Shown one piece after another: positions 35,813 through 45,942 of a stretch of 64,000 nucleotides of DNA. The first letter of the stretch is position 1, and each line of letters begins with the position of its first letter. This DNA comes from Pseudomonas alkylphenolica (GTDB lineage Bacteria > Pseudomonadota > Gammaproteobacteria > Pseudomonadales > Pseudomonadaceae). Below the pieces are notes generated by a model that did not search any database, had not been told where the DNA came from, and worked only from the letters and a program-made list of their open reading frames with translations. Location: positions 62,001 to 126,000 of the forward strand of contig NZ_JADUCM010000004.1 of assembly GCF_016009175.1 (NCBI RefSeq), in the 5' to 3' direction. The translations under genes and the position numbers were made by a program.

Positions 35813-37585
35813 ATGTTCAACCGGTTCTCCACACGACAGCGCCAGGCCATGCGCCTGGGCTGGCGCTTCATTCGTCCTTACCGCAAGCAGGTAGTACTGG
35901 CCTTGCTGGCGCTGGTAGTCACCGCTGGCATTACCTTGTCCATGGGGCAGGGTATCCGACTGCTGGTGGATCAAGGGTTCATGACCCAGTCGGCCCACCT
36001 GCTCAATCAAACGATCGGTTTGTTCCTGTTGCTGGTGCTGGCATTGGCCGTCGGTACCTTCAGTCGTTTCTATCTGGTGTCGTGGATTGGTGAACGCTGT
36101 GTGGCCGATATCCGCCAGCAGGTATTCGATCACCTGATTTACCTGCACCCCGGCTTTTTCGAAAGCAATCGCAGCTCGGAGATCCAGTCGCGCCTGACCG
36201 CCGACACAACGTTGCTGCAGTCGGTGATCGGCTCGTCCCTGTCGCTGTTCCTGCGCAATGCCTTGATGGTGCTTGGCGGCATCGTCCTGCTGTTTGTCAC
36301 CAACCCCAAACTCACCAGTATCGTGGTGCTGGCCTTGCCGCTGGTGCTCGCGCCGATCCTGATTTTCGGCCGCCGGGTGCGCAGCCTGTCGCGCCAGAGC
36401 CAGGACCGGGTGGCCGATGTTGGCAGCTACGTGTCCGAAACCCTCGGGCAGATCAAAACGGTGCAGGCCTACAATCACCAGCCCAGCGATCAGCAACGCT
36501 TCGGGCGCACCGTGGAGGCGGCCTTCAATGTGGCGCGCAAGCGTATCCTGCAGCGCGCCTGGCTGATCACCCTGGTGATCGTGCTGGTGCTCGGTGCGGT
36601 GGGGGTCATGCTTTGGGTAGGGGGCATGGACGTGATTGCCGGGCGGATTTCCGCTGGTGAGCTGGCTGCTTTTGTTTTCTACAGTCTGATTGTGGGCAGC
36701 GCTTTTGGCACCCTCAGTGAGGTGATCGGTGAACTGCAGCGTGCCGCAGGGGCGGCGGAGCGGATTGCCGAGTTGCTGGCGGCGCGCAGCGAAATTTCCG
36801 CCCCGTCACATGGGCTTGAGCACACGCCGCCACGGGTGAGTGGCCGGCTTGAGCTACAGGCCGTGCGATTCGCGTATCCGTCGCGGCCCGAACCTGCCGC
36901 CATCGACGGTTTGAGCCTGACGGTAGAGCCCGGGGAGACCCTGGCGCTGGTCGGGCCTTCAGGTGCCGGCAAGTCAACCCTGTTCGACCTCCTGTTGCGC
37001 TTTTACGACCCTCAGCAGGGGCGCATTCTGCTTGATGGCCAGGACGTCAGCCGCCTTGATCCGCAAGACCTGCGCCGCCACTTCGCCCTGGTGGCGCAGA
37101 ACCCGGCGCTGTTCTATGGCACGGTCGAAGAGAACATCCGTTACGGGCGTGCGGACGCCACGCAGGCACAGGTTGAAGCGGCTGCCCGTAGTGCCCACGC
37201 GCATGCCTTCATCATGCAATTGCCACTGGGCTATCAGACCCACCTGGGCGATGCGGGGTTGGGGGTGTCAGGCGGCCAGCGTCAGCGCCTGGCGATTGCC
37301 CGGGCCTTGTTGGTCGATGCGCCGATTCTGTTGCTGGACGAGGCCACCAGCGCACTCGATGCGCAAAGCGAGCACTTGATCCAGCAAGCGCTACCGACCT
37401 TGATGAGTGGGCGCACGACGTTGGTGATCGCCCACCGGCTCGCCACAGTGCAGCATGCCGATCGCATCGCGGTGATCGACCAGGGGCGGCTGGTTGCCAT
37501 TGGAACGCATCGCCAGCTGGTGGAGGAGAGCCCGTTGTATGCCCGCTTGGCGGCGCTGCAGTTCAATGCCGTTACGGATTTGTGA
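35813..37585 (+). CDS. MsbA-like ABC exporter (fused membrane and ATPase domains)
   Basis: A 590-residue half transporter. The six-helix membrane domain covers about residues 20-320 and the nucleotide-binding domain 340-585. Walker A GPSGAGKST, signature VSGGQRQR, Walker B ILLLDEATSA and the H-loop AHRL are intact. It works as a homodimer exporting a lipid, drug or peptide. It sits alone between pdxB and a chemoreceptor, so context does not reveal the substrate. Confidence 0.92.
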   Translation: MFNRFSTRQRQAMRLGWRFIRPYRKQVVLALLALVVTAGITLSMGQGIRLLVDQGFMTQSAHLLNQTIGLFLLLVLALAVGTFSRFYLVSWIGERCVADIRQQVFDHLIYLHPGFFESNRSSEIQSRLTADTTLLQSVIGSSLSLFLRNALMVLGGIVLLFVTNPKLTSIVVLALPLVLAPILIFGRRVRSLSRQSQDRVADVGSYVSETLGQIKTVQAYNHQPSDQQRFGRTVEAAFNVARKRILQRAWLITLVIVLVLGAVGVMLWVGGMDVIAGRISAGELAAFVFYSLIVGSAFGTLSEVIGELQRAAGAAERIAELLAARSEISAPSHGLEHTPPRVSGRLELQAVRFAYPSRPEPAAIDGLSLTVEPGETLALVGPSGAGKSTLFDLLLRFYDPQQGRILLDGQDVSRLDPQDLRRHFALVAQNPALFYGTVEENIRYGRADATQAQVEAAARSAHAHAFIMQLPLGYQTHLGDAGLGVSGGQRQRLAIARALLVDAPILLLDEATSALDAQSEHLIQQALPTLMSGRTTLVIAHRLATVQHADRIAVIDQGRLVAIGTHRQLVEESPLYARLAALQFNAVTDL

Positions 37586-37665
37586 CAGCGTTCCGGTGGT
37601 TGTCACATTTCTGTAGCAATCCCTTGAGAGTATCTGGCTCAGCTGTTGCGTAATGCTCGAACTTG

Positions 37666-37695
37666 GCTGCTATCGATTGATGGCAGCTTTTTTTT
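37666..37695 (+). terminator. Terminator downstream of the ABC exporter
   Basis: GCTGC (37666-37670) with ATC, loop GATT, pairs with GAT and GCAGC (37683-37687), a T-G wobble in between, followed by eight T's. Confidence 0.75.
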
Positions 37696-37792
37696 GGCCT
37701 GCCTGAACGGCCAGTGAACGGGACAAGGACGTCTTTGGCTGGTCGATGCCCGCGTGCGGCGTTTCTTACTCCTTGTTCCAGGACTCCTTCCG

Positions 37793-39409
37793 ATGTTGCG
37801 TAAATCCTTGAGCGTGCAAATCCTCGCGTTGTTCGGCGGTAGCCTGCTGGCAATACTGATGATTGCACTGGTCTGTTTTCAACTCCTGTCCTCCAGTGTG
37901 CGCGGATACGGTCAACTGATCGATGGGCCGTTGCAGGCGTCCCAGTTGATTGACGAAGCCAACCTGCAGTTCAAGGTTCAGGTCCAGGAGTGGAAGAACG
38001 TGCTGTTGCGTGGTAAGCAACCGGCTGAACTGGACAAGTACTGGCAGCAGTTTCTGGCTCGTGAACGGCAGGTGCAGGGCATTCTTGATCAGTTGATCGA
38101 GCGCAGCGACCCGCCGCTTAAAGCCCGTGCGCAGCAACTCAAGGAAAGCCATCGCCAATTGGGCCAGGCCTATGAACAAGGGCGACAGGCCTACCTCGCC
38201 GCCGGGGCGGACCCCTATGCCGGCGACCTGGCGGTCAAAGGCGTGGACCGTGCTGCCAGCGAGCAGATGAGCGAACTGGTCAACCAGTTGCGTAGCGATG
38301 CCCAGGCGCAGGCGCAAGCCATCAGTCAGTCGGCCGAGCGCACGGTCTGGTTGGGGATGCTGGTGATGTTCGGTTCGGCCGTACTGGTCGGGCTGATCAG
38401 CCTCTGGCTGGTCAACCGCAACCTGATCGAGCCGATTCGTGCGCTGATCGAGTATGTCGCGCAGTTGAGCCAAGGGCGCTTTGCCGCGCGTGTGTCCACC
38501 GACCGCCAGGATGAACTGGGTCGTCTGGCTGTGGCGGCCAACACCTTGCGCGACTTTCTTGCCGAGACGTTTACTCGCCTGCAAGGCAACGCTGGCGAAC
38601 TGGAGTCGGCCAGTGGTGAATTGCGCACCATTGCCGGCAATATGGCACGCGGTACCGATGACCAGTTTCAGCGTACCGATCAGGTGGCCACGGCCATGCA
38701 TGAAATGTCGGCCACCGCGCAGGAAGTTGCTCGCCATGCTGCCGAAGCGGCACGTGCCGCCGATGATGCTGATCACAGTGCGCAGGCCGGCGAGCAGGTG
38801 ATGCAGTCGACAATCGACACCATTGCAGCGGTCAACCAGGAAATTGCCGGCACCGCTGCGGTGATTCGCGACCTGGAAGCCGATAGCGGCCGGATCGGCA
38901 AGGTGCTGGAGGTAATTCGCGCGATTGCCGAGCAGACCAACCTGCTGGCTCTCAATGCGGCAATCGAGGCGGCGCGGGCAGGGGAGGCCGGTCGCGGCTT
39001 TGCCGTGGTTGCAGACGAAGTGCGCAACCTGGCTCAGCGCACCGGTGCGTCGATTGCCGAGATCAACCAGATCATCAGTGCCGTCCAGTCCGGGGCGCTG
39101 GAGGCGGTCAAAGCCATTGAGAGCGGCCAGCAGCGCAGTGAAGAAGGTGCAGAGCAGGTTCAGCGCGCCGGGCAGATGCTCCAGCGTATCACCCAGGCCG
39201 TGGAAGCGATTCGCGACATGAACCGCCAGATTGCAACGGCCGCCGAAGAGCAGACCAGCGTGGCTGAAGACATCTCCCGCAACCTGGTGGAGATCACCCG
39301 TATCGCCACGGCCAACCAGCAGGCAGTGCAACACACCGAGCAGGCCGGGCATCGCCTGCATGGCCTGTCGGGGCAGCTGGGTGAGGTTACTGCGCGCCTA
39401 AGCGCCTGA
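37793..39409 (+). CDS. Methyl-accepting chemotaxis protein with four-helix-bundle-type sensor
   Basis: A 538-residue transmembrane receptor. TM1 (about 8-30) and TM2 (about 185-205) flank an all-helical periplasmic domain (about 35-180) of the Tar-like helix-bundle class; HAMP follows, then the signalling domain with hairpin tip [26 protein letters not shown]. Methylation-type Glu/Gln helices are visible. Ligand cannot be told. The HAMP-to-tip helices have the length of the 40-heptad class. No clear FliA site precedes it. Confidence 0.93.
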   Translation: MLRKSLSVQILALFGGSLLAILMIALVCFQLLSSSVRGYGQLIDGPLQASQLIDEANLQFKVQVQEWKNVLLRGKQPAELDKYWQQFLARERQVQGILDQLIERSDPPLKARAQQLKESHRQLGQAYEQGRQAYLAAGADPYAGDLAVKGVDRAASEQMSELVNQLRSDAQAQAQAISQSAERTVWLGMLVMFGSAVLVGLISLWLVNRNLIEPIRALIEYVAQLSQGRFAARVSTDRQDELGRLAVAANTLRDFLAETFTRLQGNAGELESASGELRTIAGNMARGTDDQFQRTDQVATAMHEMSATAQEVARHAAEAARAADDADHSAQAGEQVMQSTIDTIAAVNQEIAGTAAVIRDLEADSGRIGKVLEVIRAIAEQTNLLALNAAIEAARAGEAGRGFAVVADEVRNLAQRTGASIAEINQIISAVQSGALEAVKAIESGQQRSEEGAEQVQRAGQMLQRITQAVEAIRDMNRQIATAAEEQTSVAEDISRNLVEITRIATANQQAVQHTEQAGHRLHGLSGQLGEVTARLSA

Positions 39410-39799
39410 TTGCGCGGGGGAAAACCGCCACATTCTGCGCGGAAGGCGGAATATGTGGCGGATTGTCGCCAGATAAAACCACTAAAGATGGGGTGCGACG
39501 ACTCGTCCTAGCTATTAGCCGTTAGTCTTGGGGAAGTTGGCCTGTTTTGTGCTTAAAGGCGGGCAGGCCTTTGCCTCGCAAGCACCCGTCAGCAGCCTTT
39601 ATTGGCAGCCGTCAGGGTCGCGACCGTTCCCGATCCATCGAACAACCCCAGCCGCCAACCATTACCCGCACATTCAGGCCGATTGCCTGAGCGATGAACG
39701 TTTCAAGGTAGTGGCCTGCGCGAGCAACAACAAGAATCCGGGCGTGCACAACGGGACCAGCGGTCATTGCCAATTACTTCACCTCAATTGGATTGAACT
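39410..39799. other. 390-base leader region upstream of mqo
   Basis: No gene supported. It has CCGCCACAT (39425-39433) paired with ATGTGGCGG (39453-39461), with an A-run on the left that would act as a minus-strand terminator. Further on are the inverted repeat TCAGGC-N5-GCCTGA (39674-39690) and ATGAACGTTTCA (39694-39705), which resembles a Cra/FruR operator. A 91-residue TTG-start frame (39528-39803) is not credited. Confidence 0.5.
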
Positions 39800-41398
39800 A
39801 TGAAAAAAATCCTGCTGACGCTCCTGTGCCTGAGTGTCATCGGTTGCTCCAAGCCCAGTGAGCCCGAGAAAACCGTAGACGTGCTGCTGATCGGCGGCGG
39901 CATCATGAGTGCAAGTCTTGGTACCTACCTCAATGAGCTGGAGCCTACCTGGTCGATCGACATCTACGAGCGCCTGGACAAGGTTGCCGAAGAAAGCTCC
40001 AACGCCTGGAACAACGCCGGTACCGGTCACTCCGCGTTCTGCGAGTTGAACTACACCAGTGAAGGTGCCGACGGCAAGATCGACATCAGCAAGGCGGTCG
40101 GGGTCAACGAGCAGTTCGAGATTTCCAAGCAGTTCTGGGCCTACCAGGTCGAGCAGAACGTGCTGAGCAACCCGAAGTCGTTCATCAACAACGTGCCGCA
40201 CATGAGCTTCGTCTGGGGCGACAAGAACGTCGAGTTCCTCAAGAAACGTCATGAAGCCCTGCAGCACAGCTCGCTATTCCGTGGCATGGAGTACTCCGAA
40301 GACCACGCACAGATCCAGAAGTGGGTGCCGATTGTCATGGAAGGCCGTGCAGCCGACCAGAAGATCGCCGCGACCCGCATGCCGATCGGTACCGACGTCA
40401 ACTTCGGCGAGATCACCCGTCAGTTGATCGCTTCGCTGACCAAGCATGACAACGTCAAGCTGCATGTGCAGCACGAAGTGCGCGACATCGTGCGTAACGC
40501 CGACAACACCTGGACCGTGGTCGTTGCCGACCTGGCCAACAAGGGTGTCGAAACCAGCGTCAAGGCCAAGTTCGTCTTCATCGGTGCCGGTGGTGGCGCC
40601 CTGAAGCTGCTGCAGAAGTCGGGCATCCCGGAAGCTGACGGCTATGCAGGTTTCCCGGTGGGTGGCCAGTTCCTGATGACCGACAACCAGGACATCGTTG
40701 CCCGCCACAAGGCCAAGCTGTACGGCAAGGCTTCGGTCGGTGCGCCGCCGATGTCGGTTCCGCACCTCGATACCCGTGTCATCGATGGCAAGGAAGTGCT
40801 GCTGTTCGGCCCGTTTGCGACCTTCTCCACCAAGTTCCTCAAGAACGGTTCGTTGCTGGACATGTTCGCGGCCCTGACCAGCCACAACATCATGCCGATG
40901 ACCCATGCCGGTATCGACAACATTGACCTGAGCACTTACCTGATGGGTCAGCTGATGCTCAGCTTCGATGACCGCATGCATGCACTGCGCGAGTACTTCC
41001 CGAACGCCAAGAACGAAGACTGGAAGCTGCTGCAGGCTGGCCAGCGTGTTCAGGTAATCAAGAAGGACCCGGTGCACGGTGGTGTACTGCAGTTCGGGAC
41101 TGAGGTCGTTGCCGCCCAGGATGGCACGATTGCCGCGCTGCTGGGTGCATCGCCAGGTGCTTCGACCGCTGCGCCGATCATGCTGAGCGTGCTGGAAAAG
41201 ACCTTCAAGGACCGTATCAAGACCCCTGAGTGGCAAGCCAAGCTCAAGGCGATCATTCCGACCTATGGCCAGAAGCTCAACAACAACCTCGAGCTGACCA
41301 ACCAGACCCGTGAGTGGAGCAGCTCGCGTCTGGGTCTGCTGTACGTTCCGGTGCTGCCGGAAGAGGCCGCTGCAGAACAGGTACAACCTGCGCTGTAA
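39800..41398 (+). CDS. mqo: Malate:quinone oxidoreductase with a lipoprotein-type signal
   Basis: A 532-residue FAD enzyme oxidising malate to oxaloacetate and reducing quinone at the membrane. The dinucleotide motif [16 protein letters not shown] starts near residue 29, the Mqo signature [17 protein letters not shown] follows near residue 75, and the C-terminal [11 protein letters not shown] motif is intact. Unlike classic cytoplasmic Mqo it begins with a lipobox-containing signal (LLCLSVIGC, Cys17), so it is predicted to be exported and lipid-anchored. Codon use is strongly biased, suggesting high expression. A terminator follows. Confidence 0.95.
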   Translation: MKKILLTLLCLSVIGCSKPSEPEKTVDVLLIGGGIMSASLGTYLNELEPTWSIDIYERLDKVAEESSNAWNNAGTGHSAFCELNYTSEGADGKIDISKAVGVNEQFEISKQFWAYQVEQNVLSNPKSFINNVPHMSFVWGDKNVEFLKKRHEALQHSSLFRGMEYSEDHAQIQKWVPIVMEGRAADQKIAATRMPIGTDVNFGEITRQLIASLTKHDNVKLHVQHEVRDIVRNADNTWTVVVADLANKGVETSVKAKFVFIGAGGGALKLLQKSGIPEADGYAGFPVGGQFLMTDNQDIVARHKAKLYGKASVGAPPMSVPHLDTRVIDGKEVLLFGPFATFSTKFLKNGSLLDMFAALTSHNIMPMTHAGIDNIDLSTYLMGQLMLSFDDRMHALREYFPNAKNEDWKLLQAGQRVQVIKKDPVHGGVLQFGTEVVAAQDGTIAALLGASPGASTAAPIMLSVLEKTFKDRIKTPEWQAKLKAIIPTYGQKLNNNLELTNQTREWSSSRLGLLYVPVLPEEAAAEQVQPAL

Positions 41399-41418
41399 GG
41401 TTTACACGGTAGATACAG

Positions 41419-41449
41419 ACAGCCCCCTGTTCAGGGGGCTGTTTCGTTT
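41419..41449 (+). terminator. Terminator of mqo
   Basis: ACAGCCCCCT (41419-41428) pairs with AGGGGGCTGT (41433-41442), loop GTTC, then TTTCGTTTC. Confidence 0.82.
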
Positions 41450-41460
41450 CAGGCTTGAAA

Positions 41461-41826
41461 TCAGTGACGCTTCTTGTTGGCAATGTTGTTGCCCAGTGCG
41501 CCACCTGCAGCGCCACCCAGGCCGGCACCGATGGCCGAGCCGGTGCTGCCGCCGAGCTTGTTGCCGATCAGCGAGCCGCCCGCCGAACCCAGGCCGCCAC
41601 CGATAGCGGCTTTGGTCTTGTTGCCATTCTTCGCGCCCATGGCGCTGCCAGCGGCACCGCCGACGCCCGCACCGATCGCAGCACCGGTGCTACCACCCAG
41701 TTGTTGGCCAACCACGTTGCCCAGTACGCCACCCAGGCCACCGCCCAGCGCAGTTTGGCCATCGCCAGCCATGGCGCCTTGCGCGCACAGCAAGCCCAGA
41801 GTCAGGGTGGCAAGAGTCTTACGCAT
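41461..41826 (-). CDS. Glycine-zipper outer-membrane-associated protein
   Basis: A 121-residue protein with a cleavable signal peptide (cut after about residue 20, AQGAMAG) and a body almost wholly made of glycine-zipper repeats (GGxxGNxxG, GAxxGxGxGG, about 30-115), ending in the basic tail ANKKRH. It is like YMGG/RcnB-neighbour zipper proteins that form membrane-associated oligomers. The ATG at 41826 is preceded by AGAGG at a correct distance. Function is unknown; it may be a cell-envelope stress protein. Confidence 0.85.
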   Translation of the reverse strand: MRKTLATLTLGLLCAQGAMAGDGQTALGGGLGGVLGNVVGQQLGGSTGAAIGAGVGGAAGSAMGAKNGNKTKAAIGGGLGSAGGSLIGNKLGGSTGSAIGAGLGGAAGGALGNNIANKKRH

Positions 41827-41975
41827 GTGTTTCAACCTCTAAGTTCGAAAGGCGCGCATTCTGCTGGGGCGGCTTCACTTGCGCAATGCTGGCCAGTGCA
41901 GATCGTTGCACCCGGAATGCAAAAGCGCGGCGACTGCGCTACACGACCATTGGCTAGTCCAGAAAAAAACTTATC

Positions 41976-41983
41976 GCCGATAC
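41976..41983 (+). promoter_or_regulatory. Possible FliA -10 for the second MCP
   Basis: GCCGATAC lies 47 bases before the start codon, but the expected TAAA at -35 is absent at a 15-base spacing, so this is only a half match. Confidence 0.3.
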
Positions 41984-42029
41984 CGAGGGCATGACTGTCA
42001 AAAAGACTGTGATATTGCCTGGAGTTTTT

Positions 42030-43586
42030 ATGTTCGGCTGGATCAGCAATATGCGTGTAGGTGCCAAGTTGGGCATGGGGTTTGGTCTGGTGCTGGCGCT
42101 GACCTTTTTACTGTCGGTTACCGGCTGGCACGCGCTCAATACGCTGATTGAGCGAGGAGACAAGGTCGAGAACATCGCCAGGATCAGCGACTACACCCGC
42201 GATTTGCGCGTTCACCGCCTGACAATGGGAACAAGCACGGACCCGCAAGACATTCAACCGCTCAGAAAAACCCTGGATGAACTGTCGGCGCACCTGCAAG
42301 CCACCCGGCAGCACTTCACCGCCGACAGTGATGTGGCGTTGTTCAACCAGCAACGTGATGCGGTCAATCATTACGCTGACGTGTTGCAAGCCCTGGGTCA
42401 GCCCGGAGTGGACAGGCAGCCTCTGTACCAGCGCATGGCCGGTTATGGCGACGTGCTGTTGCGCACGGCGCAGCAACTGACAGCGTCGCAAAAAGCCAAG
42501 CGCGATGCCGACGCGGCGTCCGCCAAAACCCTATTGAGCCTGGTGGCGGTGTTTGCGCTGATGCTGGGGGCGTTGACGGCGTGGGTCATTGCCCGGCAAA
42601 TCGTCCGTCCACTTCAACACACCCTTGCAGTGGTCGGGCGCATTGCCCAAGGCGACCTGAGTAAAGATGTGCTGACCGACCGGCGTGACGAACTGGGGCA
42701 GTTGCAAGCGGGGCTGCAGCAAATGACCCTCAGTTTGCGTGAACTGATCGGGGGCATTCTCAGTGGTGTCGTGCAGGTCGCCAGTGCTGCCGAGCAGCTG
42801 TCGGCAGTCACTGAGCAGACCAGTGCCGGGGTCAACAGCCAGAAGGTGGAAACCGACCATGTGGCCACTGCCATGAACGAAATGACGGCAACCGTGCAGG
42901 ATGTGGCGCGTAACGCTGCGCAGGCGTCGCAGGCCGCCGCCGTCGCTGATCAACAGGCGCTGGAAGGGGAGCGGGTGGTTGACGAGGCGATCGAACAGAT
43001 CGAATGCCTGGCCCGGGAAGTCGGCGCGTCGGCTGTGGCCGTTGGTGAATTGCGAACGCAAAGCGACAAGATCGGCGGGGTGCTGGATGTAATCAAGGCC
43101 GTTGCCCAGCAAACCAACCTGCTGGCTCTGAATGCCGCGATCGAAGCGGCGCGGGCCGGGGAGGCCGGACGTGGCTTTGCGGTGGTGGCCGATGAGGTGC
43201 GCAACCTGGCCTTGCGTACTCAGCAGTCGACGGAAGAAATCGAGAGCCTGGTGGTCGGTATCCAGGCGAGTACCAAGGCCGTCTCGTTGAGCATGGACAG
43301 CAGCCTTGAAATGAGCAAAAGCAGCGTGGAGTTCACCCGCCGGGCTGTCGGCTCGCTGGATAACATCACCCGTTCGGTGTCCACCATTCAATTGATGAAC
43401 CAGCAGATTGCCACGGCGTCCGAACAGCAGAGCGCGGTGGCCGATGAGATCAATCGAAGCGTGATCAACGTGCGCGACATCTCTGACCAGACCGCCGGGG
43501 CCAGCGAAGAAACCGCCTCTTCGAGCGTTGAGCTGGCCCGGCTTGGGCATGAGCTGGAGCGTTTGGTAGGACGCTTCAAGGTGTAG
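42030..43586 (+). CDS. Methyl-accepting chemotaxis protein, helical-bundle sensor
   Basis: A 518-residue receptor. TM1 (about 10-32), a short helical periplasmic domain (about 35-165, probably a 4HB/TarH type), TM2 (about 175-195), HAMP ([19 protein letters not shown]) and a signalling domain with the conserved tip [32 protein letters not shown] sits 9 bases before the ATG. Ligand unknown. It is the third chemoreceptor in about 17 kb. Confidence 0.93.
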   Translation: MFGWISNMRVGAKLGMGFGLVLALTFLLSVTGWHALNTLIERGDKVENIARISDYTRDLRVHRLTMGTSTDPQDIQPLRKTLDELSAHLQATRQHFTADSDVALFNQQRDAVNHYADVLQALGQPGVDRQPLYQRMAGYGDVLLRTAQQLTASQKAKRDADAASAKTLLSLVAVFALMLGALTAWVIARQIVRPLQHTLAVVGRIAQGDLSKDVLTDRRDELGQLQAGLQQMTLSLRELIGGILSGVVQVASAAEQLSAVTEQTSAGVNSQKVETDHVATAMNEMTATVQDVARNAAQASQAAAVADQQALEGERVVDEAIEQIECLAREVGASAVAVGELRTQSDKIGGVLDVIKAVAQQTNLLALNAAIEAARAGEAGRGFAVVADEVRNLALRTQQSTEEIESLVVGIQASTKAVSLSMDSSLEMSKSSVEFTRRAVGSLDNITRSVSTIQLMNQQIATASEQQSAVADEINRSVINVRDISDQTAGASEETASSSVELARLGHELERLVGRFKV

Positions 43587-43611
43587 GCCGGGCCGCTTTA
43601 ATGCAGGCAAC

Positions 43612-43637
43612 AAAAAACCCGCCGAGGCGGGTTTTTT
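43612..43637. terminator. Bidirectional terminator between MCP and tRNA-Pro
   Basis: AACCCGCC/GGCGGGTT (43616-43633) around GA, with A6 on the left and T6 on the right, so it ends both the plus-strand MCP and the minus-strand tRNA. Confidence 0.85.
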
Positions 43638-43648
43638 GTTGCCTGATC

Positions 43649-43725
43649 TGGTCGGAGAGACAGGATTCGAACCTGCGGCCTTCTCGTCCCGAACGAGACG
43701 CGCTACCTGGCTGCGCTACACTCCG
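43649..43725 (-). tRNA. tRNA-Pro (anticodon CGG)
   Basis: A 77-base cloverleaf including encoded CCA. The acceptor begins CGGAGTG, the D-arm follows GCGC-AGCC-GCGC, the anticodon arm is TCTCG-TTCGGGA-CGAGA with CGG at 34-36, and the T-arm is GCAGG-TTCGAAT-CCTGT. It reads CCG proline codons. It stands alone on the minus strand. Confidence 0.96.
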
Positions 43726-43734
43726 ATAGAGAAA

Positions 43735-43762
43735 ATATTACTCAAAATTCTCTCCTCGACAA
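43735..43762 (-). promoter_or_regulatory. Sigma-70 promoter of tRNA-Pro
   Basis: Minus strand TTGTCG (43762-43757), 16-base spacer, TAATAT (43740-43735), about 10 bases before the mature 5' end. Confidence 0.65.
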
Positions 43763-43779
43763 GCCCCGTTCGGGACGTG

Positions 43780-44001
43780 TCACAGATCCTTGACGGTACG
43801 CACCTGATCTTTGTTGATGCGCGTTTGCTTGCCATCCAGTTGCTCAAATTCGTAGAAGCCAGACTCATCGTCGTACTGTGGTGTGTCGACTGCCTGGATC
43901 TCGCGACCGTCGTTCAGGGTGATGACTGTTGGCGAGGCGCAGCCAGCCAAAGTACCCAGCCCCAAGGCCAGCAAGAAAGCAGCGATAGTCCGTTGATTCA
44001 T
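43780..44001 (-). CDS. Small lipoprotein of the YgdI/YgdR family (DUF903)
   Basis: A 73-residue lipoprotein with lipobox LAGC (Cys21, GLGTLAGC) and the DUF903 SH3-like barrel, recognisable from PTVITLNDGREIQAVDTPQYDDESGFYEFEQLDGKQ. GGAGACA precedes the ATG at 44001. Such lipoproteins are outer-membrane anchored; a role in envelope stress is suspected but unproven. Confidence 0.92.
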   Translation of the reverse strand: MNQRTIAAFLLALGLGTLAGCASPTVITLNDGREIQAVDTPQYDDESGFYEFEQLDGKQTRINKDQVRTVKDL

Positions 44002-44192
44002 TTTGTGTCTCCAGTAAAGGATGGTGCGTACTGTTGTTCTGACGCAGGGTGCCACCACAAGTTCCTTGCAGATTTGAGCATAGCGGCTGCCTGCCGGCAG
44101 TGACCGGCAACAAACACCACGGGCGGTGGGCGCCCGCCAGGCGACGCTGTGATATAACTTCGCGATACTCTTCAGCAAGGGAACAAGGCCCC

Positions 44193-44732
44193 ATGAAAGC
44201 CAAGGCAGATGTACCGTTCGTGCCGCTTAACATCGCGGTGCTGACCGTCAGTGACACCCGCACCCTCGAAACCGATACCTCAGGCCAGGTGTTTGTCGAT
44301 CGCCTGACCGAGGCCGGGCATGGCCTTGCCGCTCGCGTGCTGCTCAAGGACGACCTGTACAAGATTCGCGCCCAGGTGGCGACCTGGATTGCCGATGAGC
44401 AGGTGCAGGTAGTGTTGATCACCGGCGGTACCGGGTTTACCGGGCGCGACAGTACGCCTGAGGCGGTTGCCTGTTTGCTGGACAAGCAAGTCGACGGCTT
44501 CGGTGAGCTGTTTCGCCACATCTCCCTGGCAGATATCGGCACGTCCACTGTCCAGTCGCGTGCCTTGGCAGGGCTGGCCAACGGTACCCTGGTCTGCTGC
44601 CTGCCGGGTTCGACCAATGCCGTGCGTACCGGCTGGGACGGGATCCTTGCCGAGCAACTGGACGCACGCCATCGTCCGTGCAATTTCGTCACCCACCTGA
44701 AACAGGCCGAGCCCTGTGTCAGCCGTGGTTGA
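44193..44732 (+). CDS. moaB: Molybdenum cofactor protein MoaB (adenylyltransferase-like)
   Basis: A 179-residue MoaB/MogA fold. The nucleotide-loop motif ITGGTGFTGRDSTPEAV and the LPGSTNAVRTGWDGI motif mark the family. It adenylates molybdopterin before molybdate insertion, or acts as a structural homologue. The upstream TATAAC near 44153 may be its -10. It overlaps moeA by 17 bases. Confidence 0.94.
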   Translation: MKAKADVPFVPLNIAVLTVSDTRTLETDTSGQVFVDRLTEAGHGLAARVLLKDDLYKIRAQVATWIADEQVQVVLITGGTGFTGRDSTPEAVACLLDKQVDGFGELFRHISLADIGTSTVQSRALAGLANGTLVCCLPGSTNAVRTGWDGILAEQLDARHRPCNFVTHLKQAEPCVSRG

Positions 44733-45942
44733 GGCGCCTGTGGTCAATCCGTTGATGCCGGTCGAAGAGGCGCTGGCGCGTTTGCTGGCGTTGGCCGAGG
44801 CTGCGCCGATCACCGAGACAGAGCAGGTGCCCTTGGCGCAGGCAGACGGGCGGGTTCTGGCTCAACCCTTGATCGCCGGCCTGGACTTGCCTCCGTGGCC
44901 GAACAGCGCCATGGACGGTTATGCACTGTGCCTGGCCGACTGGCAGGGCGAAGCGTTGCCGGTGAGTCAGCGAATTTTTGCCGGCCATGCACCGCAGCCA
45001 TTGCAGGCGGGTACCTGTGCGCGGATTTTTACCGGGGCGCCACTCCCGCCAGGGGCCGACTGCGTCGAGATGCAGGAAAACGCCGAGGTGCTGGAAGATC
45101 AGTGCGTGCGCTTTACCGAGCCACTGCACATCGGTCAGAACATCCGCCCGCAAGGGCAGGAAACCCGCGCGGGCGAAGAAGTGCTGGCGGCAGGTACGCG
45201 CCTGGGGCCGATCGAGCTGGGGCTTGCGGCGACGTTGGGCTGTGCCACGCTTACCGTGGTGCGCCGGGTCAAGGTGGCGGTGTTGTCTACCGGTGACGAG
45301 CTGGTAGAGCCCGGCCTGGCGCTGGGGCCGGGGCAGATCTACAACAGCAATCGGCGTTTGCTGGTCAGCTGGTTGCAGCGCCTGGGCTGTGAGGTTGTCG
45401 ATGCCGGTATCCTTGCTGATGACCTGCAAAAGACCCGTGATTGCCTGGCCGCTCTGGGTCAGGTCGACCTGATTCTCTCTACCGGTGGCGTTTCGGTGGG
45501 TGAGGCCGACTATCTCGGCCTGGCCTTGCGTGAAGCCGGCGAGCTGGCGCTCTGGAAGCTGGCGATCAAGCCCGGCAAGCCATTGACCTTTGGTCACTAT
45601 CAAGGCGTACCGGTGATCGGCTTGCCCGGCAACCCGGCGTCGACCCTGGTGACATTCGGCTTGCTGACCCGTCCTTACCTGCTGCGCCGTCAAGGTGTGC
45701 AACAGGTGACCCCGCTGCAGTTTGCCGTGCCTGCCGGGTTCGACTGGCCCAAAGCGGGCAATCGCAGGGAATACCTGCGAGCACGGCTTGATCAAGGGCA
45801 GGCGCTGATCTACAAAAACCAGAGTTCCGGCGTGTTGCGCAGCGCTGCCTGGGCCGAGGGTCTGGTAGAAGTGCGTGAGGGCACCACGCCGGCCAAGGGC
45901 GATACGGTGTACTTCATTCCCTTGAGTGAGTTACTCGGCTGA
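44716..45942 (+). CDS. moeA: Molybdopterin molybdenumtransferase MoeA
   Basis: A 408-residue MoeA that inserts molybdate into adenylated molybdopterin. The NSAMDGYA motif (residues about 62-69), GQNIRPQGQET, VLSTGDELVEPG and LSTGGVSVGEADYL are intact. The start is a GTG inside moaB, which gives the family-typical N-terminus; an ATG at 44755 is also possible. moaB-moeA form one translationally coupled unit. Confidence 0.95.
   Translation: MSAVVEAPVVNPLMPVEEALARLLALAEAAPITETEQVPLAQADGRVLAQPLIAGLDLPPWPNSAMDGYALCLADWQGEALPVSQRIFAGHAPQPLQAGTCARIFTGAPLPPGADCVEMQENAEVLEDQCVRFTEPLHIGQNIRPQGQETRAGEEVLAAGTRLGPIELGLAATLGCATLTVVRRVKVAVLSTGDELVEPGLALGPGQIYNSNRRLLVSWLQRLGCEVVDAGILADDLQKTRDCLAALGQVDLILSTGGVSVGEADYLGLALREAGELALWKLAIKPGKPLTFGHYQGVPVIGLPGNPASTLVTFGLLTRPYLLRRQGVQQVTPLQFAVPAGFDWPKAGNRREYLRARLDQGQALIYKNQSSGVLRSAAWAEGLVEVREGTTPAKGDTVYFIPLSELLG

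Noticed and set aside
37690..37792. FliA promoter for the first chemoreceptor
   Set aside because: Best -10 match is GTCGATGC with 5 of 8 positions and no TAAA at the required distance.
39528..39803. 91-residue TTG-start frame ending inside the mqo start
   Set aside because: No ribosome site, no family resemblance and the region carries regulatory-like repeats.
38940..43220. Repeated DNA between the two chemoreceptors
   Set aside because: The similarity is confined to the conserved signalling hairpin tip and is explained by protein homology.
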